Notes: generated by a model not told the origin, from the letters alone. Positions 7,767 to 16,214 are shown, numbered from the stretch's first letter. The stretch is DNA of 64,000 nucleotides from Indolivaga capnocytophagoides DSM 22835 (GCF_000426485.1 NZ_AUFL01000017.1:1-64000); one strand, 5' to 3'. Numbers and translations are program-made.

Positions 7767-9016
7767 TGTACGCCCTAATCGACTGTAATAACTTCTTTGT
7801 TTCGTGTGAACGGGTCTTCAATCCCGCATTAAACAATCGTCCTGTTGTTGTACTCAGCAACAACGATGGCTGTGTTATATCACGTAGCAATGAAGCCAAA
7901 GCATTAGGGATAAAAATGGGAGTACCATTTTTTCAAATAAAGGAACTCGTTAAGCAATATAATGTTGGGGTTTACTCGACCAATTTCACACTCTATGGAG
8001 ATATGTCGGACAGAGTGATGAATACTCTATCCAATCTCGTACCTGAGATGGAAGTATATTCTGTAGACGAGGCTTTTCTTCATTTACACGGAATTAAAGA
8101 TGTTGCAAGTTATAGTGAACATATTATTCGTACAGTCACAAAGAATACAGGAATATCGGTATCGATAGGTGTAGCACCGACTAAGACTCTGGGTAAAATA
8201 GCCAATCACTTTGCCAAGAAATATAAGGCATATCATAATATTTGTATTATTGATAGCGAGGAGAAACGTATCAAAGCCTTACAGAAAACACCTATTAGTG
8301 ATGTTTGGGGCATAGGGCGTCGCCACACAAAGATGCTTGAATATCACAGAGTAAAAACAGCATATGATTTGACTCTAAAGACTCGATCATGGGTCAGAGG
8401 TAAGATGACTGTAATCGGGGAACGAACTTGGCTGGAATTGCACGGTATCCCCTGTATTGAAAAAGACGAACTGTCGGCCAAGAAACAACAAATATGTACA
8501 TCCAGAAGTTTCGGGCAGCCAATTACTGAATACAACAATTTACTGGAGTCTATCGCTTCGTTAGCCTCTCTGAGTGTAGCTAAATTGAGAAAACAGAAAA
8601 CTGTAACCAAAGCCGTTTATATTTTTGTGCAAACCGATCGATTTGAAGAGGATGTGTATAAACCTTCAAAAGTTGTTCCTTTGTCATTCTATACATCGGA
8701 TACAGGCGAGATTATCGGTTACTGTCGTCAGGCTTTGGATTCGATTTATTTGCCAAATCTGGAATATAAAAGGGCTGGAGTTGTATTGATTGATATTATC
8801 CCCGAAGAATATGCATTGCGAGATTTCTTTGATGAAAAAGACCGTGATAAGCTACAGAGATTAAACCAGACTTTGGATGAGATAAATAAAAAGAATGGAC
8901 GTGATACTGTAAAACTTGCAGTTCAGGGAAACGGTTATAGTAAGAATATTCGTCAGGAGCATCTCTCAAAACGATACACGACCAATCTTAATGATATTAT
9001 TGAAATTAGAATTTAG
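7766..9016 (+). CDS. umuC: UmuC, Y-family DNA polymerase V catalytic subunit
   Basis: 416 residues, normal for UmuC. The palm carries metal ligand D6 ([15 protein letters not shown]) and the D101-E102 pair in the YSVDEAF motif, with the steric-gate region near FFVSCE. The thumb helix-hairpin-helix lies at about 170-200 ([15 protein letters not shown]), and the little-finger and UmuC C-terminal domain (DUF4113-like, [12 protein letters not shown] near 330) follow. The protein performs error-prone translesion synthesis when complexed with processed UmuD. The ATG overlaps the preceding stop by one base. Intact and likely functional. Confidence 0.95.
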   Translation: MYALIDCNNFFVSCERVFNPALNNRPVVVLSNNDGCVISRSNEAKALGIKMGVPFFQIKELVKQYNVGVYSTNFTLYGDMSDRVMNTLSNLVPEMEVYSVDEAFLHLHGIKDVASYSEHIIRTVTKNTGISVSIGVAPTKTLGKIANHFAKKYKAYHNICIIDSEEKRIKALQKTPISDVWGIGRRHTKMLEYHRVKTAYDLTLKTRSWVRGKMTVIGERTWLELHGIPCIEKDELSAKKQQICTSRSFGQPITEYNNLLESIASLASLSVAKLRKQKTVTKAVYIFVQTDRFEEDVYKPSKVVPLSFYTSDTGEIIGYCRQALDSIYLPNLEYKRAGVVLIDIIPEEYALRDFFDEKDRDKLQRLNQTLDEINKKNGRDTVKLAVQGNGYSKNIRQEHLSKRYTTNLNDIIEIRI

Positions 9017-9027
9017 TAAAAAAACAA

Positions 9028-9315
9028 ATGATAAAAGTTATAGCCGAGGATTTTATAAAAGAAGAGTATTTGGATATAGTAAAACCTCTTTATGCTGAAT
9101 TGGTTGCTAAAACCAAACTGGAAAAAGATTGTATAGATTACAACCTTTATATAGATCAGGACGATAAAACTCACTTTATCTTCATTGAAGAATGGCCCGA
9201 TCATGAAGCATTGAACAGGCATTGCCGCACAGAGCATTTCAGACGACTTGTACCTCTGATTAATAAACACCAATCCAAAGAATGTGAATTTACCATTATG
9301 GATATTTTTCAATAA
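9028..9315 (+). CDS. Antibiotic-biosynthesis-monooxygenase (ABM) fold protein, YgiN-like
   Basis: 95 residues matching the ABM/quinol-monooxygenase ferredoxin-like fold: an opening strand (MIKVIAEDF), a helix, then DCIDYNLYIDQDDKTHFIFIEEWPD, the hallmark strand ending in E-x-W, then HEALNRHCRTEHFRRLVPLI. Members act as dimers on quinones or as small haem or signalling proteins. It begins 12 bp after umuC on the same strand and probably rides on the same transcript, a neighbour not usual for umuDC. Substrate unknown. Confidence 0.8.
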   Translation: MIKVIAEDFIKEEYLDIVKPLYAELVAKTKLEKDCIDYNLYIDQDDKTHFIFIEEWPDHEALNRHCRTEHFRRLVPLINKHQSKECEFTIMDIFQ

Positions 9316-9323
9316 GTAAAAGA

Positions 9324-9923
9324 ATGGAGAATAAAGATATTCTGATAAAAGCACAGGAATATATAAAAGAAACTTTTCTCAAAGAAGGAACGGGGCATGA
9401 TTATTATCATATAGAACGTGTAGTTATTAATGCCCGAAAGATATTGAGAATAGAACATGCAGATAGCTTTTTGGTTGAACTGGCGGCTTGGTTGCATGAC
9501 CTTGGCGATCATAAACTTCATAACGAAATAGATAAGTCAGAAGAGTTAATCAGTGCATTTCTAAAATCCTTATTTGTTGAGCAGTCAATTATAAACAGAG
9601 TTGTCGAGATTGTTTCTCAGGTTTCTTTCAGCAAAGGAAATAAGCCATCTTCAATAGAAGCTGAGATCGTACAAGATGCAGACCGTTTGGATGCTATCGG
9701 GGCAATCGGCATTGCCCGGTGTTTTGCATATGGCGGTAGTAAGAATCGAATTCTATATAGCCCTGATGAACAAGAGAAAGAAAATTCAAGTATTCAACAC
9801 TTTTATGACAAGTTGTTTAAACTAAAGGATCTGATGAATACAGAATCGGCTAAGCTGATAGCTGCAAAACGCCATTCATTTATGGAAGAATATATTGCTG
9901 AATTTTACAGGGAAGTTCAATAA
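9324..9923 (+). CDS. HD-domain phosphohydrolase, YedJ-like
   Basis: 199 residues with the HD metal motif: H29 (GHDYYHIERV), H58-D59 (WLHDLGDHK) and the later Asp in VQDADRLDA (117-124), followed by AIGAIGIARCF, characteristic of the YedJ/YpgQ subgroup. Such enzymes hydrolyse nucleotides or other phosphate esters; the true substrate of this one is unknown. It starts 8 bp after the ABM gene, extending the umuD-caspase-umuC transcription unit to five genes. Nucleotide-pool sanitation during the SOS response is a reasonable but unproven idea. Confidence 0.85.
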   Translation: MENKDILIKAQEYIKETFLKEGTGHDYYHIERVVINARKILRIEHADSFLVELAAWLHDLGDHKLHNEIDKSEELISAFLKSLFVEQSIINRVVEIVSQVSFSKGNKPSSIEAEIVQDADRLDAIGAIGIARCFAYGGSKNRILYSPDEQEKENSSIQHFYDKLFKLKDLMNTESAKLIAAKRHSFMEEYIAEFYREVQ

Positions 9924-9929
9924 GAGATC

Positions 9930-9937
9930 TATCTTTG
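9930..9937 (+). promoter_or_regulatory. Promoter -7 box for the histone H1-like gene
   Basis: TATCTTTG matches the Bacteroidetes -7 consensus exactly, 26 bp before the chosen ATG at 9964. It indicates a separate transcription unit after the HD gene. Confidence 0.6.
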
Positions 9938-9963
9938 CAGTTCAAATTTAAAATATGATAGTG

Positions 9964-10140
9964 ATGAAAAATTTAGTAGAAAATTTAAGTCAATTGTTTG
10001 CTAACTTTTCAAAAGATGCAAATACTCAGGTAGAGAATGGAAACAAAGCAGCCGGACAGCGTGCCAGAAAAGTGTCTTTGGAAATAGAAAAAGCGTTGAA
10101 AGAATTCCGTAAGGTATCTATCGAAGAGTCTAAGAAATAA
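9964..10140 (+). CDS. Histone H1-like (Hc1 family) nucleoid protein
   Basis: 58 residues from ATG 9964; an in-frame ATG at 9955 is possible but the family opens with MK-x-L. The sequence has the Hc1-like pattern: NKAAGQRARKVSLEIEKALKEFRKVSIE with a lysine-rich end. Bacteroidetes carry such short proteins annotated as histone H1; they bind DNA non-specifically. It has its own promoter and terminator and sits between the SOS cassette and the convergent integrase operon. Possession by a mobile island suggests a role in element DNA compaction or silencing (inference). Confidence 0.8.
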   Translation: MKNLVENLSQLFANFSKDANTQVENGNKAAGQRARKVSLEIEKALKEFRKVSIEESKK

Positions 10141-10142
10141 GA

Positions 10143-10168
10143 AAGAGGAGCTATTGCTCCTCTTCTTC
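10143..10168 (+). terminator. Terminator of the histone H1-like gene, inside the ORF6N 3' end
   Basis: A 9-bp stem (AAGAGGAGC 10143-10151 with its complement 10156-10164) and 4-nt loop, followed by a pyrimidine tract. It overlaps the last codons of the convergent ORF6N gene, whose Glu-rich end is the price of the shared hairpin. Confidence 0.65.
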
Positions 10169-10681
10169 ATTTTGTATATATCCTACACGTTTTCTAGGTT
10201 TATCGTCCTGTTCTCTGGTACTGGCCAACTCTGTCAGAGCCTGATATATCTCATTAAACTGCATATTGGTCTCGAGCATAAATGTTTCTAACTTTTGGTT
10301 AAGTTCTGCATAGCCTAAAGCATATTGACGAAGAGCAACGAAAGCTCTCATTATAGAAATATTGATTTCGATGGCTATCTTACTTCGTAAGACGGAAGAG
10401 AGCATAGATACTCCCTGCTCAGTAAATGCAAAGATCTTAGTTGCTCCGATATTATAACCGGAGGGTATCACAGATTGTGACACCCCCATGTTTATCAATC
10501 CCATAGCTTCTTCCCCCGTCAATTCAAACATAAAGTCAGAAGGGAAACGCTCTATATTTCTTCGGACAGCCTGTTTTAAAACTCGGGTTTCAACCTGATA
10601 GAGTTCTGCTAAATGAAAATCGATCATCACCCGTAAGCCACGAACCTCAAATATCTTATTTTGAATAATCTGTAATTTCAT
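10151..10681 (-). CDS. ORF6N-domain (KilA-N-type) DNA-binding protein
   Basis: 176 residues. The N-terminal ORF6N domain (about 1-110) shows its usual landmarks: NKIFEVRGLRVMIDFHLAELYQVETRVLKQAVRRNIERFPSDFMFELT, then ATKIFAFTEQGVSMLSSVLRSKIAIEINISIMRAF. A coiled-coil region and a charged tail follow. ORF6N proteins are phage antirepressor-like DNA-binding proteins frequent on mobile elements. It is the last gene of an integrase-RhuM-ORF6N unit, one base pair beyond the RhuM-type gene. It likely regulates element genes; the target is unknown. Confidence 0.9.
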   Translation of the reverse strand: MKLQIIQNKIFEVRGLRVMIDFHLAELYQVETRVLKQAVRRNIERFPSDFMFELTGEEAMGLINMGVSQSVIPSGYNIGATKIFAFTEQGVSMLSSVLRSKIAIEINISIMRAFVALRQYALGYAELNQKLETFMLETNMQFNEIYQALTELASTREQDDKPRKRVGYIQNEEEEQ

Positions 10682-10682
10682 G

Positions 10683-11102
10683 TCAATTCAGAGTTTTAGA
10701 TGATGGTTTTCCTGTGTTAGCATTGAATATTATGATCATTTCAGATTTAGCTTTTGCCTTTTCGTATTCACAAAAAGCATTGAATACCCATTCCCTAAAA
10801 GCTTTGGTATATAGGGATTGAATACGAAAACTCAAGAAAATAATAGCTTTTAAATTATAGTAAATGCGAACATATTCTTCTTTTTCATTTCGGATATACC
10901 TGTATTCTTTTGTTACTTCACTTTCTCTTAGTAAGCCATCTTTAAATATAGCTTTGAGATGCTTGCTGATTGTCGGGGTATAAACCCCAAACAAATCAGC
11001 GATTTCATTTACTGTCATCCAAACTGTACCATCTACAATTTTTACTTCAATGATTGGTCTGTCGGTATCTATATCTGTAAACTTTATATATCCTGTTTTC
11101 AT
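10683..11102 (-). CDS. RhuM-family-like DNA-binding protein (short)
   Basis: 139 residues from the Met at 11102; a longer frame starting at 11129 would overlap the integrase end and lacks family similarity in its first nine residues. The region VKIVDGTVWMTVNEIADLFGVYTPTISKHLKAIFKDGLL is a winged-helix-like module typical of RhuM and Fic-associated proteins, followed by YYNLKAIIFLSFRIQSLYTKAFREW. Full RhuM proteins exceed 300 residues, so this is either a short variant or a truncated copy. It sits between the integrase and ORF6N genes on one strand, consistent with an element regulatory operon. Confidence 0.75.
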   Translation of the reverse strand: MKTGYIKFTDIDTDRPIIEVKIVDGTVWMTVNEIADLFGVYTPTISKHLKAIFKDGLLRESEVTKEYRYIRNEKEEYVRIYYNLKAIIFLSFRIQSLYTKAFREWVFNAFCEYEKAKAKSEMIIIFNANTGKPSSKTLN

Positions 11103-11115
11103 AAACTCAACTAGA

Positions 11116-12354
11116 TTAAACAATAGCACTTTTTGATTCGTAAGTTTTTAGTTTTTCCACAATAGCATTCATTTCATTGGCTATCTTGTTATTAGTTATC
11201 CGGGCATATATTTGTGTTGTCTGGATTTTTGTGTGCCCCAGCATTTTCGATACAGACTCGATCGGAATACCCAACGATAAAAACGTCGTTGCGAATGTAT
11301 GACGGCTCATGTGATAGGTGAGGTGCTTCTCAATACCGCACAAATCGGCAATTTCTTTCAAATAAGAGTTCATCTTCTGATTGCACATTGTCGGAAGAAC
11401 TTTGTTGTTCTTTTGTTCCCCTCTGTATTTCTCTATTATAGAAAGTGGTATATCCATTAAAGGAACGGTTATATCGGTATTCGTTTTAACACGCTTCTTC
11501 ATAATCCATAGATTATCATCAAAATGAGGCTTTATATCGTCATACGTTAATTCGTATATGTCTGCATATGAAAGTCCGGTGAAACAGGAAAATATAAATA
11601 TATCCCTTACCTTTTCGATCCGGCCAATAGAGAAGTCTTTCTCAATAATCGCCTTTATCTCTTCTTCAGTCAGATATCCTCTGTCAACCTTCTCAAAATG
11701 GATTTTATAATTCGCGTAAGGGTCTGCGATGATCCAACCATTGTTCTTTGCTATATTGATAATCTTCTTCAGAAGCCTCATGTTGCGCCCGATTGTATTG
11801 GTCTGGCAATTCCCGTCAATTCTAAGATAAGTTTCAAAATCCGTTAAGAAACTGTGTTTAATATCTTTCAGTTTAATATCAGACAGATTATATTTGAATT
11901 TTAAGAATGTCTGAAGCTTTTTATAAACACATTTGTATTTTTGCAGGATAGCCGGAGAGAATTTTTTACCGACCAGTTTTTCCATATCTTCATTGTGCTG
12001 ACGATAGACTTCCAAAAGATAGATTGGTATGTCGTTAGGAGACGAGGAGATACCAAGAATACTGTTTTTCAAGCCTTCTGCAGAAACAATCCCATCACGA
12101 TCAAATATCTCATTGTATTTTTCATTGATAAGGCTGGTATAAGAATCTATGATCTTATTGATACTTAAAGCTTCTCTGCTTTTACCGATTGCTCTGCCTG
12201 TACTTGATTCCCAAATACCTGTATTTATTGCAGCTTTTATATTAAAACTGACCTTTTCCTGAGAGATGGTAATCCGACAAAAGATAGGTGCTGTTCCGTC
12301 CTTTTTAAGTTTGTCTCGACGGATGTAATAAATGACATTGAATGTACTTTTCAT
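11116..12354 (-). CDS. Tyrosine integrase, Bacteroides ICE type
   Basis: 412 residues: an arm-type DNA-binding domain (1-100), a SAM-like core-binding domain (about 105-215) and a catalytic domain (220-400). Active-site residues are K290, H348-x-x-R351, H374 (LGH) and Y383. The first catalytic Arg is replaced by Ser262 in TGLSYAD, the same substitution known for IntDOT of CTnDOT, which supports a Bacteroides ICE origin. It is the probable integrase of the 1-12.5 kb island, transcribed away from tRNA-Asp. RhuM and ORF6N genes follow closely. Apparently intact. Confidence 0.93.
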   Translation of the reverse strand: MKSTFNVIYYIRRDKLKKDGTAPIFCRITISQEKVSFNIKAAINTGIWESSTGRAIGKSREALSINKIIDSYTSLINEKYNEIFDRDGIVSAEGLKNSILGISSSPNDIPIYLLEVYRQHNEDMEKLVGKKFSPAILQKYKCVYKKLQTFLKFKYNLSDIKLKDIKHSFLTDFETYLRIDGNCQTNTIGRNMRLLKKIINIAKNNGWIIADPYANYKIHFEKVDRGYLTEEEIKAIIEKDFSIGRIEKVRDIFIFSCFTGLSYADIYELTYDDIKPHFDDNLWIMKKRVKTNTDITVPLMDIPLSIIEKYRGEQKNNKVLPTMCNQKMNSYLKEIADLCGIEKHLTYHMSRHTFATTFLSLGIPIESVSKMLGHTKIQTTQIYARITNNKIANEMNAIVEKLKTYESKSAIV

Positions 12355-12457
12355 AACTACTCATTTTAAATTACAAATAAAATATTATTGTTTTTCGAAT
12401 GAGTAAATCTTGCACTTCCAAAAATGTCTGATACACTGCCAATTAAAGACAATTTAG

Positions 12458-12491
12458 GGTGAACACTTTTTTCGGTTAAGGTGAACACTTT
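12458..12491. repeat. Tandem 12-bp direct repeats upstream of the integrase
   Basis: GGTGAACACTTT occurs at 12458-12469 and 12480-12491 with a 22-bp period, about 100 bp upstream of the integrase start. Candidates are integrase arm-type sites near an attachment end, or the repeat-bearing end of a lost IS21-type element. Neither is proven. Confidence 0.45.
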
Positions 12492-12556
12492 GGGGAACGA
12501 ATTAAGGCGTTCGATGCCCATTTTATGTCTTTTTCTGGCTATATGGATAAAAAGAA

Positions 12557-12588
12557 AAATCCTACAATATATTGATATTGTAGGATTT
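12557..12588 (-). terminator. Terminator of tRNA-Asp
   Basis: A 14-bp perfect stem (12557-12570 with 12575-12588) with a 4-nt loop, followed on the minus strand by a long T-rich tract. It lies about 30 bp after the tRNA 3' end, so the tRNA still has its own terminator. Confidence 0.75.
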
Positions 12589-12620
12589 AACTAACTTTTT
12601 TCGCCTATTGGCTTTAACTT

Positions 12621-12697
12621 TGGCGGTATGGACGGGACTCGAACCCGCGACCCCCTGCGTGACAGGCAGGTATTCTAACCAGCTGAACTACCACACC
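12621..12697 (-). tRNA. tRNA-Asp (anticodon GTC), CCA encoded
   Basis: 77 nt on the minus strand. The acceptor stem GGTGTGG pairs with CCATACC (one G-T), followed by discriminator G (as expected for Asp) and CCA. The anticodon loop is CTGTCAC with GTC; the T arm has GGTTCGAGTCC. It borders the integrase-containing island, but no duplicated tRNA 3' end was seen in the window. Confidence 0.95.
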
Positions 12698-12855
12698 GTT
12701 TTTTTTGGAGTGTCATTTCCTCTGAAATGCGATGCAAAGATAGATGCGTTTTCGAGATTTTCCAAATTTTAAGAGAGAAAAATTTCAATAAAAATCAATT
12801 TCTTTGCATCGCCTTCTTTAGAATGTTTTATATCAGATTATTACAAAAACCATTT

Positions 12856-14955
12856 TTATTTCAGCCATTGATCAAACCAGCGGAAAAACTCACGCTGAAA
12901 CAAGATTCCGTTCTGCGGCTGGGCTATCCAATGGGTTTCATCCGGAAATATAAGCATACGGGTAGGAATGCCTCTAAGCTTTGCTGCATTGAAAGCCATC
13001 ATTCCCTGCGATGCCAGAATACGGTAATCAAACTCGCCATGAGTAATCATGATAGGAGTATCCCATTTATCGACAAAACGATGAGGAGAATTAGCATACG
13101 AGCGTTGAGCGATAGAATTATTACGATCCCAGAAAGAACCACCCAGATCCCAATTGGCAAACCACATTTCTTCGGTTTCCAGATATTGAGCCTCAAGATT
13201 GAATATTCCCGCATGAGCCAAGAATGCTTTGAATCGCTTATTATGGTTTCCGGCAAGCCAGTATGTAGAGAATCCGCCGTAGCTCGCTCCTGTACAACCT
13301 AACTTATCGGCATTTACAAAAGGTTCTTTAGCCAAAGCATCGATTGCCGAAAGATAATCTTTCATATTCTGACCGCCGTAATCTCCACTGATCTGTTCAT
13401 TCCATTCTTTACCAAATCCGGGTAAACCTCTACGGTTAGGAGCGACAATGATATATCCTTTCGCTGCCATCATCTGCAGATTCCAACGATAAGACCAGAA
13501 CTGGCTCACTGTACTTTGAGGACCTCCCTGACAATACAATAATGCTGGATATTTCTTATTTGGATCGAAGTTTGGCGGATATACTACCCATGTCAGCATT
13601 TTCTTACCATCAGTTGTAGGAATCCATCTCTCCTCTACTTTACCCATTGTTATCTGATTCAGAATCTCCTTATTTTCAAAAGATATCTGTGTAGCCTTTC
13701 CCGTATTTGCATCAACCGAATAGATTTCATTAGGCTGAGACATAGAATGACGTAAAGCGATCAGTTTATCTCCTGCCAGCGAGAATGACTCATAATCATG
13801 CACTCCTTCGGTTACAGGCTTAATCTCTTTGGTATGAATATATGCCTTAAAGATCTGGGTCTTCGCCTCAACACAACTTATGATATACAAGCTTTGATTG
13901 TCGTTGTTCCATTGTATGAAATCAGTATTATAATCGAAATCTTCGGTTACATAAGTTTTGTCTCCGGTCGCTAGATTCATTACAAACAATCGGTTCTTAT
14001 CCGATTCATAACCATCACGCTCCATACTTTGCCATGCTATGTATTTTCCATCCGGAGAGAAAACCGGATTTATATCATATCCCATCATTCCATCTGTGAT
14101 ATTCGAAGTCTTTTTGCTGTCGATTTCATACAGATAGATATCAGAATTGGTTGACAAAGCATAAGCCATTCCCGTTTTCTTACGGCAAGTATAAGCGATT
14201 GTTTTACTATCAGGACTCCAAGCCAGCTGTTCAATACCACCAAAGGGCAGCATCGGACACTCATAAGGTTCACCTTCTAGTATATCCCGGTCATTGCTTA
14301 GCTTACTGCCATCGTAATCTGCTAGAAAGCTATGAGGAATTTCCTCTATCCATTCCGACCAGTGTTTGTACATCAGATCATCAATAATGCGTCCTGAAGC
14401 CTTAGGAAGGTCGGGATATATATCAGAAGTCCGTTCTCCGAACTTAACATTCTTAATATACAGGATTTTCTTTTCATTCGGCGAATAGCTAAATCCATTG
14501 ACACCACCCTCTACATCACTGATCTTTACCCGATCACTTCCATCGGGATTCATTTCCCATATTTGCGAAGAACCGCCTTCACTGGATAAAAATGCAATCT
14601 TAGAACCGTTTTTTACCCACACAGCACTATTCTCTCCTGTTGGTGTTTTTGTGATCTGCTTATTATCAGAGCCATCGATATTCATTGTGAATAACTCACG
14701 GTTGGTCTTATTCTGCTCAATGCTGACATAAGTTACTCCATATAAAATCTTAGATTTATCGGGAGACACCACCGCTTCGCTGATTCTTCCAAAACTGTAC
14801 AAAGCCTCGGGAGTCATCAATCCGTCAGTTATTTTCACCGTCGCTTTTCCGATAAGGGGAGCCGCAGCCTCATCCTTCTCCTTACTGTCTTTGCCCGAAC
14901 CACAAGCCAACATGCCTGCACTCAATGCAATTGCCATAATAGATTTGTATTTCAT
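12856..14955 (-). CDS. S9 family peptidase, DPP5-like lipoprotein
   Basis: 699 residues. A lipoprotein signal ends at the lipobox LSAGMLAC (cleaved before Cys18 region), placing it at the envelope. Residues about 50-430 hold WD40/PD40-type propeller repeats (for example WSPDSKTIAYTC, FSPDGKYIAW). The C-terminal 250 residues are the alpha/beta-hydrolase domain with nucleophile Ser in GASYGGF, Asp in HGEFDYRI and His in DETHWI. Length and layout fit dipeptidyl peptidase 5 of Porphyromonas and relatives, which cleaves dipeptides from peptide N-termini. It stands alone, downstream of the efflux operon on the same strand, separated by a degenerate copy of the GGTCTCAGACC intergenic element. Confidence 0.9.
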   Translation of the reverse strand: MKYKSIMAIALSAGMLACGSGKDSKEKDEAAAPLIGKATVKITDGLMTPEALYSFGRISEAVVSPDKSKILYGVTYVSIEQNKTNRELFTMNIDGSDNKQITKTPTGENSAVWVKNGSKIAFLSSEGGSSQIWEMNPDGSDRVKISDVEGGVNGFSYSPNEKKILYIKNVKFGERTSDIYPDLPKASGRIIDDLMYKHWSEWIEEIPHSFLADYDGSKLSNDRDILEGEPYECPMLPFGGIEQLAWSPDSKTIAYTCRKKTGMAYALSTNSDIYLYEIDSKKTSNITDGMMGYDINPVFSPDGKYIAWQSMERDGYESDKNRLFVMNLATGDKTYVTEDFDYNTDFIQWNNDNQSLYIISCVEAKTQIFKAYIHTKEIKPVTEGVHDYESFSLAGDKLIALRHSMSQPNEIYSVDANTGKATQISFENKEILNQITMGKVEERWIPTTDGKKMLTWVVYPPNFDPNKKYPALLYCQGGPQSTVSQFWSYRWNLQMMAAKGYIIVAPNRRGLPGFGKEWNEQISGDYGGQNMKDYLSAIDALAKEPFVNADKLGCTGASYGGFSTYWLAGNHNKRFKAFLAHAGIFNLEAQYLETEEMWFANWDLGGSFWDRNNSIAQRSYANSPHRFVDKWDTPIMITHGEFDYRILASQGMMAFNAAKLRGIPTRMLIFPDETHWIAQPQNGILFQREFFRWFDQWLK

Positions 14956-14971
14956 TTACGTTGTATATTGA

Positions 14972-15112
14972 TTAAGGTCCCAGACCTATTTATTAACTTA
15001 CCTCTAAAAAGAAAACCAAAGTTATTGTTTTTTTTTCATAAGATAATAAAACAGGGTATTAAACCAAGATCAAATATCTCAAAATCAAGACCAACACCCC
15101 ATCAGTTACTCT
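14972..15112 (+). repeat. Divergent copy of the GGTCTCAGACC intergenic element
   Basis: TTAAGGTCCCAGACC at 14972-14986 opens the element and a CAGTTACT end meets the stop codon of the ABC permease at 15102. The interior is longer and diverged. It fills the gap between the permease stop and the S9 peptidase start. Confidence 0.5.
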
Positions 15113-16214
15113 TTTTGTAACTCACAATCGCCCAAACATTAAACACAACAGCAAATCCACACAAAGCATACAACTTCGGCAACAAATCCATCAATCCGCT
15201 GCCTTTAAGATAAACAGACCGCATAACCTGTATAAAATAACTCAAAGGGTTGAACTTCGTTATCATCTGCGCCCATTCGGGCATACTGCTGATGGGAGTA
15301 TATAACCCGCTCAGAAGAATAAGTATCAGCATAAAGAAAAACATAACGAACATAGCCTGCTGCATCGAATCCGAATAGTTAGATATAACAAGCCCCAATC
15401 CCGAGACTGTAAGGATGTATACGCTGGCATACAAATAGATTGTCAGCAGATTGCCAACCGGACAAAGTCCATAAACCAAGGCTGATAAGATAAAACAAAT
15501 ACTAAGCACAATAAATCCGATTATCCAATACGGAATCAGTTTTGCAAGAATAAACACGAGCCTGTTTACAGGGGTAACATTCATCTGCTCAATGGTTCCC
15601 GCTTCCTTCTCTCCAACAATATTCAAAGCCGGAAGGAAACCCGCAATCATAGTAAGCAGCATCACGGCCAATGCCGGCAGCATAAACACCTTATAATCCA
15701 TAAATACATTGTACTTATTGTGCGGCTCTATATTTATAACGGGAGTAATGCCCTTATCAACAGTCAGTCCCAGTTCGGCACTTATTTCACTCGCAAAATC
15801 ATTCATAATAGCAGATAAATAGCCTGATCCGAGACCTCCTTTTGTTCCGTTTACAGCATTCGCCGAAATCATTACATTGGCAGTACCAGTCTTTATCAGA
15901 TCTTTTTCGAACTCGGGACGAATGTCGAGAATAATATCTGCAGAACCCGATTCGATACTCTTCATTGCTTCGTTATTGGATGCCGAGACATCCTCAAGAA
16001 TAAAATAGCCGGAAGCAATAACTTTATTTATCAAACGTTCCGAATAAGAACGATGATCGTTATCTACAACAGACAGTTTGATATTCTTTACCTCCTGATT
16101 GGCAGCCCAAGGCATAACCAGTATCATCATAACAGGCATCATAAATATCATTCTCGGCAGAAATGAATTTCTCAATATCTGTTTAAATTCTTTTTCTAAT
16201 AAAAACTTCAACAT
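15102..16214 (-). CDS. ABC-2 type efflux permease (second of the pair)
   Basis: 370 residues: one N-terminal transmembrane helix (about 20-38), a periplasmic domain of about 130 residues, then five helices (about 175-365), the YbhS/YbhR/YhhJ layout. The motif EKEAGTIEQMNVTPV (about 205-220) is the conserved cytoplasmic loop that contacts the ATPase. It is the distal gene of the tetR-tolC-hlyD-ATPase-ATPase-permease-permease operon, separated from the partner permease by 175 bp holding intergenic repeats. The permease pair likely forms the heterodimeric inner-membrane channel of a tripartite drug or lipid exporter. Confidence 0.9.
   Translation of the reverse strand: MLKFLLEKEFKQILRNSFLPRMIFMMPVMMILVMPWAANQEVKNIKLSVVDNDHRSYSERLINKVIASGYFILEDVSASNNEAMKSIESGSADIILDIRPEFEKDLIKTGTANVMISANAVNGTKGGLGSGYLSAIMNDFASEISAELGLTVDKGITPVINIEPHNKYNVFMDYKVFMLPALAVMLLTMIAGFLPALNIVGEKEAGTIEQMNVTPVNRLVFILAKLIPYWIIGFIVLSICFILSALVYGLCPVGNLLTIYLYASVYILTVSGLGLVISNYSDSMQQAMFVMFFFMLILILLSGLYTPISSMPEWAQMITKFNPLSYFIQVMRSVYLKGSGLMDLLPKLYALCGFAVVFNVWAIVSYKKSN

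Larger units (their letters stand above)
1..12560. mobile_element. Degraded integrative/conjugative island (left end outside window)
   Basis: Seen: an IntDOT-like integrase at the right (11116-12354), transfer-associated remnants (pcfJ', pcfK', a 339-residue ICE-type protein, a small membrane protein), a nested recombinase element, and accessory genes (umuDC cassette, ORF6N, RhuM, histone H1-like). Such genes are typical of Bacteroidetes ICEs and plasmids. None of the GGTCTCAGACC intergenic repeats that recur from 14.9 to 59.8 kb occurs here, which fits a foreign origin. The exact right boundary is inferred to lie between the integrase start and the tRNA-Asp terminator. No duplicated tRNA end was found in the window, so the attachment site is undetermined. 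No relaxase or coupling protein is visible, so it is probably immobile or continues to the left. Confidence 0.6.

Noticed and set aside
12458-12491. Firm call of an IS21-family end
   Set aside because: Repeated boxes resemble such ends but there is no transposase gene or opposite end.
12621-12697. tRNA-Asp as the island attachment site
   Set aside because: The tRNA keeps its own CCA and terminator on the island side, and no second copy of its 3' end was found in the window. Proximity alone is not enough.
12727-13302. Plus-strand 191-codon frame opposite the S9 peptidase
   Set aside because: It is antisense to a clearly conserved catalytic domain and has no recognisable features.
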